Notes: generated by a model not told the origin, from the letters alone. Shown: positions 41,762 through 51,638, counted from the stretch's first letter. The stretch: DNA of 64,000 bases from Ravibacter sp964559125 (GCA_964559125.1 CAZLGW010000003.1:124001-188000), one strand, 5' to 3'. A program made the numbers and translations.

Positions 41762-43935
41762 ATGAAAAAGACTCTGTTTCTATCACTATTCTGCTTTGTA
41801 CTCTCACCGACAATAGCCCAGATCAGTACTAACGAACAGCCCGTCAGCTTTAATCGCTCCGTAGGGGAATTGTTGAAAAACCGGGAAATCGATTCCAGGA
41901 CTATGCCCGCTTTGAACATGGAACAGATCCGAAAGGAAGATAGCGAAGACGAGCAAAACGGTGTTCCGCCGAGGTTCGGCTTTCCTCATAAAGTCGACTT
42001 TAACCTTACTAACTCGGGTACGTGGGTTACGCTCCCTGACGGCAGCCGGATATGGCGCCTGAGCATACGCTGCCTCGAAGCGTTGTCTATCAATTTGCTC
42101 TATGACCGATTCTGGATACCTGACAGGGCCAAGCTGTTTATCTATACAAATGATCGCCGACACAAGATAGGCGCTTTCACATCGCGGAATAACAAAGGAC
42201 CTACTCACGACATCCAGGGATTTGCTACAGGGTTGGTATATGGAGATGAAGTGACGCTGGAATATTATCTCCCCGCCGGTGTTAAAGAGCAGGGAGTGAT
42301 CTCCGTAGCCCAAGTTGTACATGGATACCGGTTTATTGATATAGAAATATCCGGAAAGGAAACGAAAAGCCTCGGGTCGTCGGGGTCCTGCCAGGTGAAT
42401 ATCAATTGTAGTGAAGGTACTAACTGGCAGCAGGAAAAAAATGCAGTTGCCCTGATTCTGGTAGGAGGAACAAGGGTATGTACAGGCTCCCTGGTGAATA
42501 CAACCTGTAATGATGATCGCCCTTTACTACTTACTGCAGATCATTGTTTGGCAGCTTACGGACGCGATGCTATCTCGAGTCCCAATTTAACAAATTGGTC
42601 GTTTTACTGGCAGTATGAAAGGCCGCTTTGCACTGGCAGCGCCACTCCGCCAACATACTCCACGATAGGAGCTATCGCAGTAGCCAATAATAATAATAGT
42701 GATTTCGCCTTGCTGCAGCTCTCCGAAGACCCAAAAGAGCTGGAGGGCGTAACGCCGTACTATCTGGGCTGGGACAGATCGGGCAGCGCCGGAACAGGTG
42801 GTGTTGGAATTCACCATCCTAGTGGAGATGCTAAGAAAATAGCAACCTATACTATTACGCCATCAAATTCTGATTGTATGGGTACTTTAAATAGTAATTT
42901 TTGGAAGATTAACTGGATTGCAACTGCTAACGGCATTCAGTAACAGAAGGAGGATCCTCCGGTTCACCTCTAATAAACAGCAGCAAAAAGGTTATAGGAC
43001 AGTTATTTGGTTCAGGATTTTGCGACAATACTAATTGCGACGACCCTTCAAAAGACATAGGAAACTACGGGAAATTCAGCGTCTCCTGGACGGGTGGAGG
43101 GGCTACGGACAACAGGAGGCGTCTGGACCATTGGCTCCACCCGGCTGGTGGTACTGCACCTAACACGCTAGACGGCAAGGCCGCTTCCCTGATCACAGGC
43201 CCGGCCACACTCTGCTCGTCTGATACTTACTCAGTCAGCAACCTTCCTTCCGGGGCTACGGTAACGAGCTGGAGCTCTACAGGGCCGGTAAGTATTACGG
43301 GTAGTGGAACCAGCGTTACGGTTACTAAAGGATTTTCGAACGGGCAGGCCGAGCTGACTGCCAATATTTCTACTTCCTGCGGGACCATGCAGATAAAGAG
43401 AAAAATATGGGTAGGATATGCCGAGATCAGGGATATCCTGTATCCCTCTATGGAGGTGGCGCCACTTGAGATGGTCCCGCTGGATATTCTGATGGAGCCG
43501 TATGGATATATGGGGGGGTATCTTTATCGTTTGGAAGTGTCTGGCCCGTCAAGCTATTCGCAAACATACTATTCCACCAATCCAACCCTTGCCTTTCCTT
43601 CTCCGGGGCTATACGACGTGCGGGTTTATACTCAGAATGACTGCGGATGGACACCTTATTACTATCCCCTCTCGTTTTTCTGTACTACACTTTTTGCAGT
43701 TTATCCCAATCCGGCTGATCAAAGCTTTACGGTAACACCTGACAGCGGGTTGGAAAAAGGCAAGATATCCTTTAAGGCGGCGCTTTACGATCACCTTGGG
43801 CAAGCCGTACGCCAAGCCGACAGCAGCGCAGGGAAGGTTACATTTAACACTGACGACTTGCCTGGTGGTACGTATTACTTACATGTCGAACACAATGGCA
43901 AGGTAGAAAAGCACCAGGTAGTGATTAGTCATTAA
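41762..43935 (+). pseudogene. Secreted trypsin-like (lysyl-endopeptidase type) serine protease, broken by a one-base frameshift
   Basis: Two adjoining frames make one protein of about 724 residues. Frame one (41762-42943, 393 residues) has a signal peptide (cut near TIAQ), an N-terminal domain, and the S1 core with His261 in LLLTADHCLA and Asp314 in NNSDFALL. It ends in a premature TAA at 42941. Reading on in the -1 frame from 42940 without a stop gives VTEGGSSGSPL, the catalytic-serine motif that must follow here, then KFSVSWTGGG, a PKD-like part and a T9SS sorting domain (VYPNPADQSFTV...LPGGTYYLHVEHNGK). There is no slippery heptamer at the junction, so this is a real lesion or a sequence error rather than programmed frameshifting. 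Confidence 0.85.
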
Positions 43936-44281
43936 ATAGAGACCGGGGCTATTTATATGCCCGTTGTGTAGTCTGCGTATGTCAGCGAAATTCGGAGGGA
44001 GCGTGAGCCCACAGAATTTGCTGATTTACGCAGACTTTTTTGTTGCCTATGGGGTAAGGTAACACGTGAAAATACGGACAGTCTCATTACAAAAATACCC
44101 CGCTGTTGTTAAAAGTAGATTTTCACCGGCTAAAAAATCATTAAAAAAGAGGAGTAAGGTTGCGGTAGTTTATACGTTTCTTTGTAAATGAAATCTCCAT
44201 GAGCGAATCAGGAATTAGCTCACAAACCGTCGATGAATAAGCGCTGATGGCTGATAACTGAAGGCTGATAGCTTTTAACCG
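43936..44281. other. 346-base intergenic region before the response-regulator gene
   Basis: It holds the protease terminator (43970-44041) and otherwise no gene. TATACGTTTC near 44172 is a partial -7 box that could serve the response-regulator gene, but the match is weak. Confidence 0.35.
43970..44041 (+). terminator. Long hairpin with T-run, terminator of the protease gene
   Basis: AGTCTGCGTA...CAGCGAAATTC pairs with GAATTTGCTG...TACGCAGACT around a central loop, then seven T (44035-44041). It lies 35 bases beyond the protease stop. The outer arm of ten bases is perfect. Confidence 0.85.
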
Positions 44282-44896
44282 ATGAAAACAACCCTCTTTA
44301 TAGTAGACGACCATTATATGGTGATCGAAGGTATCCGTTCGCTATTGCAGTATGAGCAGGATATCGAATGGCTGGGCCATGCTACTACCGCCGCTTCATG
44401 CCTGGCGTATCTTCGTCTGCAGCAGCCCGATGTGATATTTATGGATGTGAACCTGCCTGATAAGAGTGGTGTCGATTTGTGTAAGGAGGTAAAAGAGCTC
44501 TATCCTGCTGTGCACGTGCTGGGTCTCAGTACGTTTAACCAGCAGGCCGTGATCCGGAATATGCTGGACAATGGCGCTTCCGGGTACTTACTGAAGAATG
44601 CTACTAAAAATGAGCTGTTAGGAGCTATTGCCACCGTGATAGCAGGCCGGGACTATCTGAGCCTGGAGGCGGCCCTTTCATTGCGAAAGCCGGCTGATGA
44701 AACGCCTGTAATTACCCGTCGCGAAAAAGAGGTGCTCCTGCTGATAGCCGGGGGGCTGACGAATGCTGAAATTGCTGAAAAGTTGTTTGTCAGTATCCCT
44801 ACCGTTAACACCCATCGTAAAAGCCTTTTGGAAAAATTTGGGGTTAACAATACCGCCATGCTTATCGGCAAAGCGATAAAAAGCGGTGTTATTTGA
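44282..44896 (+). CDS. LuxR/NarL-type response regulator (no adjacent kinase)
   Basis: The 204-residue protein has a receiver domain (about 1-120) with the acidic pair in LFIVDDHYMVIEG, the phospho-acceptor Asp in VIFMDVNLPDKSG (about Asp57), the switch threonine in LGLSTFNQQ and the Lys in GYLLKNATK. A LuxR-type helix-turn-helix (about 140-200) follows: ITRREKEVLLLIAGGLTNAEIAEKLFVSIPTVNTH. All phosphorylation residues are present. No histidine kinase gene is adjacent, so its sensor is elsewhere. It is convergent with the efflux operon, separated by a large inverted repeat. Confidence 0.95.
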   Translation: MKTTLFIVDDHYMVIEGIRSLLQYEQDIEWLGHATTAASCLAYLRLQQPDVIFMDVNLPDKSGVDLCKEVKELYPAVHVLGLSTFNQQAVIRNMLDNGASGYLLKNATKNELLGAIATVIAGRDYLSLEAALSLRKPADETPVITRREKEVLLLIAGGLTNAEIAEKLFVSIPTVNTHRKSLLEKFGVNNTAMLIGKAIKSGVI

Positions 44897-44940
44897 AGAT
44901 TACAATATAGTTTTGCCGGGGCCTGCAGGCAGATTGGAAA

Positions 44941-45066
44941 AAAGCTCTTTCCCGTCTTCAGACGGTGAAAGAGTGAAGGCCGGTCTCCGACCGGCAAAAT
45001 ATAAAACCATTTGCCGGTCGGAGACCGGCTTTCGCCCTCCCGTCGTCCAAGACGAGGGAGAGCTTT
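44941..45066. terminator. Large inverted repeat, probable two-way terminator
   Basis: The inner arms are 20 bases and perfect: 44979-44998 (GCCGGTCTCCGACCGGCAAA) pairs with 45010-45029, with an 11-base spacer. Each arm is itself a hairpin (CCGGTC-TCC-GACCGG). The outer parts (44941-44978 and 45030-45066) are also related as an imperfect inverted repeat. Each of them contains its own hairpin, for example CTCTTTC-CCGTC-TTCA-GACGG-TGAAAGAG. So four small stems can refold into one stem of about 58 bases. It lies between convergent genes. Confidence 0.8.
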
Positions 45067-46480
45067 ATTGCTTCCAGCCTCCGCCCAAAGCCCGGTATAA
45101 TTCTACAATTGCTATCAGCTGCTGCTGGCGATCGGAGATCCCTGCCAGTTGCGCAGCCAGAAGAGCCTGCTCCGAAGTAAGCACATCGGTATAATTAGTG
45201 GCTGAGCTGTAGCGCATCAATTGCTCGGTATAGTTGACAGCCTTTTCTAGTGCCTCGATCTGCTTTTTCCTGGTATTTTCCTTTTCAATTCCCATTTCAT
45301 AACTGAAAAGCGCATCGGATACCTCCTGTCCTGCTGTGAGAATGGACTGGTAAAAAGCCTGTAGCGCCATTTCCTGCTGTGCTTTGGCAGTCTCCAGCCT
45401 GGCTTTGTTAGCCCCTTTGTTGAATATGGGCTGGGTCAGTCCGCCGGCAAGACTGTAAAACAGGGAGTTAGTAAAAATACTGTTGCTGGCGAGCGTCGAA
45501 AATCCACCGCTTCCTGCCGTGATAGCCAGCGAAGGATAAAAATAGGTCCTGGCCGTATTGACATTTTCAAAGGCTGTCCGGTAGGCAAGTTCAGCGGCGG
45601 CTACATCCGGGCGGTTCTGCAGCAGTTGAAGGGGGATTCCAGTTTCGAGCTCAGTAAGGACCGATTGTTCGTCGAGCGTGTTGCGTTCAATTGGTTGCGC
45701 ATGACGCCCCAATACTACATTGAGGGCATTTTCCAGCTCCCTGATAGCCCGCTTAAGATCGGGTATGCTGACCTCCGCTGCGTACAGGTTGCTTTCACTT
45801 TGGACTACCGCTGCACCTGTTACTACTGCCGATTCTTTCAGTTTTTTGATGGTCTCCACGTTTTTACGGCGCAGCTCTATAGTGGCTTCCGTAATGGCAA
45901 GCTGCCTGTCGAGCGCAATCAGGCTGTAGTAAGAATTGGCTATTGCTGCGATGATCTGGGTTTCCAGCGCCTTACGGACGGCCTGGGTTCTCATCAGGTT
46001 TGCGAGAGAAGCCCTTTTGGCACTTGCCATCTTTCCCCATATATCGGCTTCCCAGTTGGTACTGATACCCACCTGGTAGGTGGTGGTCTTCAGGTTGATA
46101 TTGATATTGGGTGGGAGGTTGAGTGCAGCACGGCTGGTTCGAGCCAGGGTTACGGAGGGAGAAAAATTCAGGGAAGGGAAGAAGGCCATCCTGCTTTGTT
46201 TCAGTAGAGCTTCCGCTTCGTGTATTCTTTCCAGCGTAATCCTGAGATCCAGGTTGTTGGTGAGTCCTTCAGAGATCAGCAGTTGAAGCTTAGGATCGGC
46301 GAAAAGGCGCTGCCAGGGTAGATCGGCGATGGTAGAGGTGTCTTCCACGGCCTTATCGCGGAACAGGCTGTCACGGTAGGACGCAGAAAGCTCCGGTTTC
46401 TCGTAAGGTTTGGTGATTTTACACCCGTACAGGAGCATGACTCCCGTCAGTATGATGATTAAAGACCTGTAATGGTTCAT
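45065..46480 (-). CDS. RND efflux outer-membrane lipoprotein (TolC/NodT family)
   Basis: The 471-residue protein has a lipoprotein signal peptide with lipobox LLYGC and the early KPYEKPELSASYRD typical of NodT/OprM. Two repeats of outer-membrane-factor helices follow: LLISEGLTNNLDLRITLERI...FPSLNFSPSVTL and LLQNRPDVAAAELAYRTAFENVNTARTYFYPSLAI, the second being the diagnostic R-P-D-V...A-x-x-x-F-P-S-L block. It forms the outer-membrane channel of the efflux pump encoded just upstream (80 bases). It is the last gene of the operon tetR-acrA-acrB-tolC. Confidence 0.95.
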   Translation of the reverse strand: MNHYRSLIIILTGVMLLYGCKITKPYEKPELSASYRDSLFRDKAVEDTSTIADLPWQRLFADPKLQLLISEGLTNNLDLRITLERIHEAEALLKQSRMAFFPSLNFSPSVTLARTSRAALNLPPNININLKTTTYQVGISTNWEADIWGKMASAKRASLANLMRTQAVRKALETQIIAAIANSYYSLIALDRQLAITEATIELRRKNVETIKKLKESAVVTGAAVVQSESNLYAAEVSIPDLKRAIRELENALNVVLGRHAQPIERNTLDEQSVLTELETGIPLQLLQNRPDVAAAELAYRTAFENVNTARTYFYPSLAITAGSGGFSTLASNSIFTNSLFYSLAGGLTQPIFNKGANKARLETAKAQQEMALQAFYQSILTAGQEVSDALFSYEMGIEKENTRKKQIEALEKAVNYTEQLMRYSSATNYTDVLTSEQALLAAQLAGISDRQQQLIAIVELYRALGGGWKQ

Positions 46481-46560
46481 TTCAGTTGTCAGATTTTCGT
46501 CGTCCTTCTCCGATATGCCCGGGAAGGAATCTGTAATTCAGTTTGATGCTTCTTCCGGGA

Positions 46561-49500
46561 TTATAGTTCGGCTTCCAGACTCTTTGGCGGCTTGGGAGGC
46601 CCGCTGATCCGCTCCTGTATTCCCTGGAAAATAATGTAGAGCATCGGTACAACAAACACTCCGAATATGGTGCCTATAAGCATACCGCCGATCGCGCCCG
46701 TACCTATGGCCCGGTTCCCGTTTGCACCTGCCCCGGTTGCCGTCATGAGCGGAACCAAACCGAGGATAAAAGCGAAGGATGTCATGAGGATCGGCCTAAA
46801 ACGCACTTCGGCACCGTTTATGGCAGACTGTACCAGGCTCATCCCCATACGCCGCCGGGCTATCGCGTATTCTACTATCAGAATCCCGTTTTTGGCCAGG
46901 AGCCCGATCAGCATGATGAGCGTAATCTGCACATAGATATTGTTGCTGATGTCAAACAGGTTGGTGAAAATAAAAGCACCGGCCATCCCGATCGGCAGAG
47001 AGCAGATAACTGCAAATGGCAGCAGGTAGCTTTCATATTGTGCGCTTAGCAGGAAATAAACGAAAATGAGACAAAGCAGGAAGATGTAAAGAGTTTGCCC
47101 GCCTGCAGTCATTTCTTCCCGGGTCATGCCTGAAAATTCGTAGCCATAGCCGGTAGGGAGCGCTTCGTTGGCCACTTCCTGGATGGTACGGATAGCGTCG
47201 CCTGAGCTGAAACCCGGATTGGTGGCGCCGTTGATCGACACCGAGGTAAAGAGGTTAAACCTGCTGATGGCCTGTGCTCCGTATACTCTTTCGAGGGTAA
47301 TAAACTGGCTCAGGGGCGCCATAGTACCGTTCGCATTTCTTACCTGCACGAGGTTGAGACTTTCGGGGTTATTGCGGTACTCGGGTTCCGACTGGTACAT
47401 TACCCGGAACTGTTTTCCGAACCGGTTGAAGTTGGAAGCATAGACTCCGCCGTAGTACCCCTGCATCACGCCAAGTACGTCGTTTACCGTCAGCCCGGCG
47501 CGCTTGACTTTCGCTACATCCACCGTTATTTCGTATTGCGGGAAATTGGGGTTGAAGGATGTAGAGGCAAACTGTATTTCGGGCCGCTGTCTCAGAGCGT
47601 CAAGGAAGTTGTTCGCAACCGAACTTAAGTCGCGGATCGTTCCGCCGCCACGATCCTGCAACTGGAATTCAAATCCGCTGGTAGCACCAAATCCCTGGAT
47701 GGTCGGCGAGGAAAAGAAGATAACCCTGGCGTCTTTAATTGCCTGGCTTTCAGAAAAAAGCTTCTGGATGAGTCCCTGTATGTCCTGGCCCTTTTCCTTT
47801 CTTTCTTTCCAGTGCTTCAGCTCCATGATCACCATCCCGTAGTTGCTTCCGGTACCGCTGATCATCCCACGACCTGTGATCCTGAGCACGTTGTTGATCT
47901 CGGGATGTTGGGCAGCGATTCTGCTTATTTCCTGGGTAACCTCATCGGTTCGCTCGACCGAAGCTCCCAACGGCAGACTTACATCGGAGAAGATGGTCCC
48001 CATATCTTCGTTAGGTACAAACCCCGTCGGTGTAGTACGCATGAGGTAAGCCCATGTGCCTGTGAAAAGAAGGAGGGCGGTGATTCCGATCCATTTGTAG
48101 CGAATAAGAAAGCCGACTGAACGCCGGTATTTCCTGGTGGTGACGTCGAAAGCCGCATTGAACGCTGTGAAGAACCTTTCCAGGAAATTCTTTTTCTTAT
48201 GATTTTCCTCACCATGGGGTTTCAGGATCAGGGCGCATAGAGCAGGACTCAGCGTCAGTGCGTTGATCGCCGAAAGGATGATTGAAATGGCGAGTGTCAG
48301 GCCGAATTGCTTGTAGAATACGCCTGTCGATCCCCCGATGAAGCTTACAGGTACGAATACGGCCGACATGACGAGGGTAATACTGATAATAGCGCCGCTG
48401 ATGTCGCCCATGGCACTGAACGATGCTTCCCGTGCAGATTTGGCTCCGCCTTCCAGCTTTGCGTGCACGGCCTCGACCACTACTATGGCGTCGTCGACAA
48501 CGATCCCAACAGCGAGGATCAATGCAAAGAGCGTCAGCAGGTTGATGGTGAACCCAAACAGGCCAAGGAAGAAAAAGGTCCCGATAATAGCCACGGGTAC
48601 AGCGATAGCAGGTATCAGGGTAGACCGCCAGTCCTGGAGAAAGATAAAGACAACAATAAAAACCAGGATAAAGGCTTCGATCAGCGCACTGATTACCTTC
48701 TGGATCGATGCATCCAGGAATTTGTTGACGTTCACCATAGTGGTGTATTTGACGCCGTCGGGGAAGTTCTTCGATGCATCGTCGAGCACTGCCAGGGCGC
48801 CGTTGATCACCTCCTGAGCGTTGGAGCCTGCTGTCTGCGCAATAGCTACCCCTATGGTCGGGTGTCCGTTTACAAACGAATACCCGGAATAGGTCTGGGA
48901 ACCCATTTCTATACGGGCAATGTCTTTCAGGCGCAGTACATTACCGTCGGGAGTAGCGCGGACAACGATATCCCCGAATTCAACCTCATCCTTTAGTCTC
49001 CCCTTGTATTTGATCACGTACTGGAACGACTCTTTTCCTTCCTCGCCGAACTGTCCCGGGGCCGCTTCTATGTTCTGTTCTGCCAGGAGATTTCCTATGT
49101 CGTTGGGAATGAGCCCGTAGGAAGCCATAATGTCGGGTTTCAGCCAGATACGCATGGAATAGTCCTTGGTACCGAATGTAGTGGCATCGCCGACGCCCGT
49201 TACCCTTTTGATCTGGGGTAATATGTTGATATTGGCATAATTCTGAAGGAATACCTGGTCGTAGGAAGTGCTTTCGCTGTACAGCGTAAAAATCAGGACG
49301 TTGCTGCTCTGTCTTTTCTGGGTGGTGACGCCCGCTCTTATAACCTCCTGAGGGAGCAGGCTGGTCGCCCTGGCTACCCGGTTCTGGACGTTAACGGCGG
49401 CCATGTCGGGGTTGGTCCCCAGTTTGAAGTAGATGGTGATCATGCCGGTGCCGTCATTGTTGGCAGTCGACGTCATATAGGTCATATCTTCCACACCGTT

Positions 49501-49707
49501 GATCTGCTCCTCGAGCGGTACGATGACACTGTTGAGCACTACTTCCGCGTTGGCTCCCTGGTAGGCAGCAGAAACAACAATAGTAGGCGGAGCTATCTCG
49601 GGATACTGGGAAACAGGAAGGGTTATAATCCCTAAAATCCCCAGAATGACGATGATGATGGAAATGACCGTTGAGAGAACTGGTCTTTCTATGAATTTAT
49701 TAAACAT
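46561..49707 (-). CDS. RND multidrug efflux permease (HAE1/AcrB family)
   Basis: The 1048-residue length is that of AcrB. The first transmembrane helix (ERPVLSTVISIIIVILGILGI) is followed by the pore and docking parts (TLPVSQYPEIAPPTIVVSAAYQGA). The proton-relay aspartates lie in ILAVGIVVDDAIVVVEAVHA in helix 4, and the conserved lysine is expected in helix 10 (IMLIGLLAKNGILIVEYA). GFVPNEDMGTIFSDVSLP is typical of the family. It pumps amphipathic drugs or metabolites out through the partner TolC with energy from protons. It is 65 bases after acrA and 80 before tolC in one operon. Confidence 0.97.
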   Translation of the reverse strand: MFNKFIERPVLSTVISIIIVILGILGIITLPVSQYPEIAPPTIVVSAAYQGANAEVVLNSVIVPLEEQINGVEDMTYMTSTANNDGTGMITIYFKLGTNPDMAAVNVQNRVARATSLLPQEVIRAGVTTQKRQSSNVLIFTLYSESTSYDQVFLQNYANINILPQIKRVTGVGDATTFGTKDYSMRIWLKPDIMASYGLIPNDIGNLLAEQNIEAAPGQFGEEGKESFQYVIKYKGRLKDEVEFGDIVVRATPDGNVLRLKDIARIEMGSQTYSGYSFVNGHPTIGVAIAQTAGSNAQEVINGALAVLDDASKNFPDGVKYTTMVNVNKFLDASIQKVISALIEAFILVFIVVFIFLQDWRSTLIPAIAVPVAIIGTFFFLGLFGFTINLLTLFALILAVGIVVDDAIVVVEAVHAKLEGGAKSAREASFSAMGDISGAIISITLVMSAVFVPVSFIGGSTGVFYKQFGLTLAISIILSAINALTLSPALCALILKPHGEENHKKKNFLERFFTAFNAAFDVTTRKYRRSVGFLIRYKWIGITALLLFTGTWAYLMRTTPTGFVPNEDMGTIFSDVSLPLGASVERTDEVTQEISRIAAQHPEINNVLRITGRGMISGTGSNYGMVIMELKHWKERKEKGQDIQGLIQKLFSESQAIKDARVIFFSSPTIQGFGATSGFEFQLQDRGGGTIRDLSSVANNFLDALRQRPEIQFASTSFNPNFPQYEITVDVAKVKRAGLTVNDVLGVMQGYYGGVYASNFNRFGKQFRVMYQSEPEYRNNPESLNLVQVRNANGTMAPLSQFITLERVYGAQAISRFNLFTSVSINGATNPGFSSGDAIRTIQEVANEALPTGYGYEFSGMTREEMTAGGQTLYIFLLCLIFVYFLLSAQYESYLLPFAVICSLPIGMAGAFIFTNLFDISNNIYVQITLIMLIGLLAKNGILIVEYAIARRRMGMSLVQSAINGAEVRFRPILMTSFAFILGLVPLMTATGAGANGNRAIGTGAIGGMLIGTIFGVFVVPMLYIIFQGIQERISGPPKPPKSLEAEL

Positions 49708-49772
49708 GGCTTTTCTTTATCAAAGCAGAGAATTCTTCGGAATGTGCTTGTGGCAGGGAAAACAGAAAGTAA

Positions 49773-50933
49773 TCAGGGCAGGCTGTCTGTACTGACTTTG
49801 TCCGGTGCGATTTTTGTGCCCGTAGTCAGTATTCCTACACCTTCCAGAAGGATCGTCTGGCCCGGCTCGAGTCCCTTGTCGACTATATACTGCTGGCCGC
49901 CGGGTACAGGTCTTACTGAAATTTCGGTGGGGGCCAGCGTGCTGTCCGTACCTATTATGTACACGAATTTTTTTCCCTGCAGTTCAAAAGTCGTTTTCTG
50001 GGGAATGAGGATCACATCCGGCTCCTCTGAGTAAATCCGTACAGTAGCACTGTTGCCGCTTCTGAGTAGTCCGGAGCTATTGGGGAACCCGGCCCTGACA
50101 TTATAGGAGCCGGTTTGTGTACTAACCTGTCCGCTAATCGTTTCGATACGCCCTTTTTCCCCGTATTCGGTGCCATCGGGCATGATGAGGGTAACAGGCG
50201 GTAATTGTGCTATTTTTTGCTGGAAAGTCCCTCCCGCGGCATTTCTCGCAAATTCGAGTTGCTGCTTTTCATTGAGCGAGAAGTAGGCATAAATCCTTTC
50301 TATATTGGAAATGACGGTGAGCGGCTGTGCCGTACCGCTGTTTACATAGCTGCCCAGTTTATAAGGCAATTCCCCGACCATGCCGCTGACAGGGCTGTTG
50401 AGCGTAGTATACCCCAGGTTGGTTTTTGCGTTGGTAAGGGCGGCCTGAGCCTGCTCCAGGGCGGCTTTCCGGGCCCGGAGGTTGAGCTCTGCCGATTCAA
50501 GCTCGAACTTGCTGATAATATCCTGCTCCACGAGCGGCCTGACTTTTGTGACCTGGAGCTGGGCTGCCGCTATTTCTGCTTCCACGCTGCTGATCGCCGC
50601 AGTAGCCGATCTTACATCCTGCTCGTACTGGGGGTTACGGATTTTAAAAAGAGGCTGTCCTTTCCGTACTACCGCACCTTCGGTAACGAATATGGATTCT
50701 ATATACCCGTCGATTTTCGGCCTGATTTCGATATCCTGCTCTCCTCGCAGCAATGCCGGGTAATCGGTCTGAAGCGTAGCCGAATCTACACTCACCGCGA
50801 TTACTTTATAGCTGGCCGGGCCTTTGGCAGCCTGGTTGTTTTCTTTTTTTCCGCTGCAGGATACTGTAAAAAGCGAGCTCAGCAATATGATAAGCACGCT
50901 ATAAATAGGCCCTTTCAATGATTGATTTTTCAT
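49773..50933 (-). CDS. RND efflux periplasmic adaptor lipoprotein (AcrA family)
   Basis: The 386-residue protein has a lipoprotein signal peptide with lipobox FTVSC. The order of adaptor domains is clear: a lipoyl half (LLRGEQDIEIRPKIDGYIESIFVTEGAVVRKGQPLFKI), an alpha-helical hairpin (VEAEIAAAQLQVTKVRPLVEQ...), the other lipoyl half (LNSPVSGMVGELPYKLGSYV), a beta-barrel, and the membrane-proximal part ending LLEGVGILTTGTKI. It bridges the permease and the outer-membrane channel. The gene lies 42 bases after tetR. Confidence 0.95.
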   Translation of the reverse strand: MKNQSLKGPIYSVLIILLSSLFTVSCSGKKENNQAAKGPASYKVIAVSVDSATLQTDYPALLRGEQDIEIRPKIDGYIESIFVTEGAVVRKGQPLFKIRNPQYEQDVRSATAAISSVEAEIAAAQLQVTKVRPLVEQDIISKFELESAELNLRARKAALEQAQAALTNAKTNLGYTTLNSPVSGMVGELPYKLGSYVNSGTAQPLTVISNIERIYAYFSLNEKQQLEFARNAAGGTFQQKIAQLPPVTLIMPDGTEYGEKGRIETISGQVSTQTGSYNVRAGFPNSSGLLRSGNSATVRIYSEEPDVILIPQKTTFELQGKKFVYIIGTDSTLAPTEISVRPVPGGQQYIVDKGLEPGQTILLEGVGILTTGTKIAPDKVSTDSLP

Positions 50934-50975
50934 CTGGCTAAATTGAACTAACTGTAATACGTTGATAATGAAGGA

Positions 50976-51578
50976 TTAATTATTTTTCTGGCTGAATATC
51001 ATATCCATAATCATGGCTTTGCGTTCATTCATAAGACGATCATAGTCTTCTGACGAGTACTCGAAGAAATCGCGATATAATGGTTTCATAATAATAGGGT
51101 AAGAGACAAGAGCAAAGAGGTTGATCATGAAGTTTTCGGGCGAAGCCTTCATAATAGTGCCCTTTTTCATTTCTTTTTCGACCTCCGAAAGAAACTTCCT
51201 GACTTCGGGTGGGGTGCCTGTGGGTCGGGGAAGCAACTGGCTTTTACAGTTGATCTCGTTGATCAGGAAGGACTGAAGGTAGGGAGAGCCTGTTACGTAA
51301 TTGAAGAAAATTGTGATAAAATGCTCTACTTTTTCGCGGAAGGGTAGGTCAGAACCGAAAATGGCATTGGCCTTTACTATCATTTCTCCCTTTGCTTCGT
51401 CATATACCTGCCTGATCAGCTCGTTTTTCGAACGGAAATAATAGTGTAAGGAAGGCCGGTGGATACCCGCTGCGTCGGCGATATCCTGTGTGGTGGCGTG
51501 AAGTTTTCCCTCAACAAAAAAAACTCTCCGGGCCGTGTCTTTGATCAGTTGTTCTGTACCTACGTCCTTGACTGACAT
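50976..51578 (-). CDS. TetR/AcrR-family repressor of the efflux operon
   Basis: The 200-residue protein has the TetR helix-turn-helix at residues 10-55: RVFFVEGKLHATTQDIADAAGIHRPSLHYYFRSKNELIRQVY. A ligand-binding helical domain follows. It is the first gene of the efflux operon and is preceded by a palindrome TGACAAATTTGTCA at the presumed transcription start, so autorepression together with acrAB-tolC is likely. The inducer is unknown. Confidence 0.95.
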   Translation of the reverse strand: MSVKDVGTEQLIKDTARRVFFVEGKLHATTQDIADAAGIHRPSLHYYFRSKNELIRQVYDEAKGEMIVKANAIFGSDLPFREKVEHFITIFFNYVTGSPYLQSFLINEINCKSQLLPRPTGTPPEVRKFLSEVEKEMKKGTIMKASPENFMINLFALVSYPIIMKPLYRDFFEYSSEDYDRLMNERKAMIMDMIFSQKNN

Positions 51579-51592
51579 TTGACAATTATGTT

Positions 51593-51606
51593 TGACAAAT
51601 TTGTCA
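51593..51606. promoter_or_regulatory. Perfect 14-base palindrome, likely TetR operator
   Basis: TGACAAATTTGTCA is its own reverse complement. It lies 15 bases before the tetR start codon, directly after the -7 box of its promoter, where a bound repressor would block initiation. A further half site, TTTGACAA, lies at 51578-51585. Confidence 0.7.
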
Positions 51607-51607
51607 G

Positions 51608-51638
51608 CAAAGGTAAATGCTGTAAGTGAGAAAGCAAA
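51608..51638 (-). promoter_or_regulatory. Consensus promoter of the tetR-acrA-acrB-tolC operon
   Basis: On the minus strand TTTG (51638-51635), 19 bases, then TACCTTTG (51615-51608) matches the Bacteroidota consensus fully. Transcription would begin inside the 14-base palindrome next to it. Confidence 0.75.

Noticed and set aside
42938..42946. Programmed -1 frameshifting in the protease gene
   Set aside because: The site (ATTCAGTAACAG) has no X-XXY-YYZ slippery heptamer and no clear downstream stimulator, so a lesion or sequence error is more likely.
48307..48996. 229-codon open frame opposite the RND permease
   Set aside because: Rich in Asp, Gly and Arg with no fold pattern; produced by the codon use of the permease.
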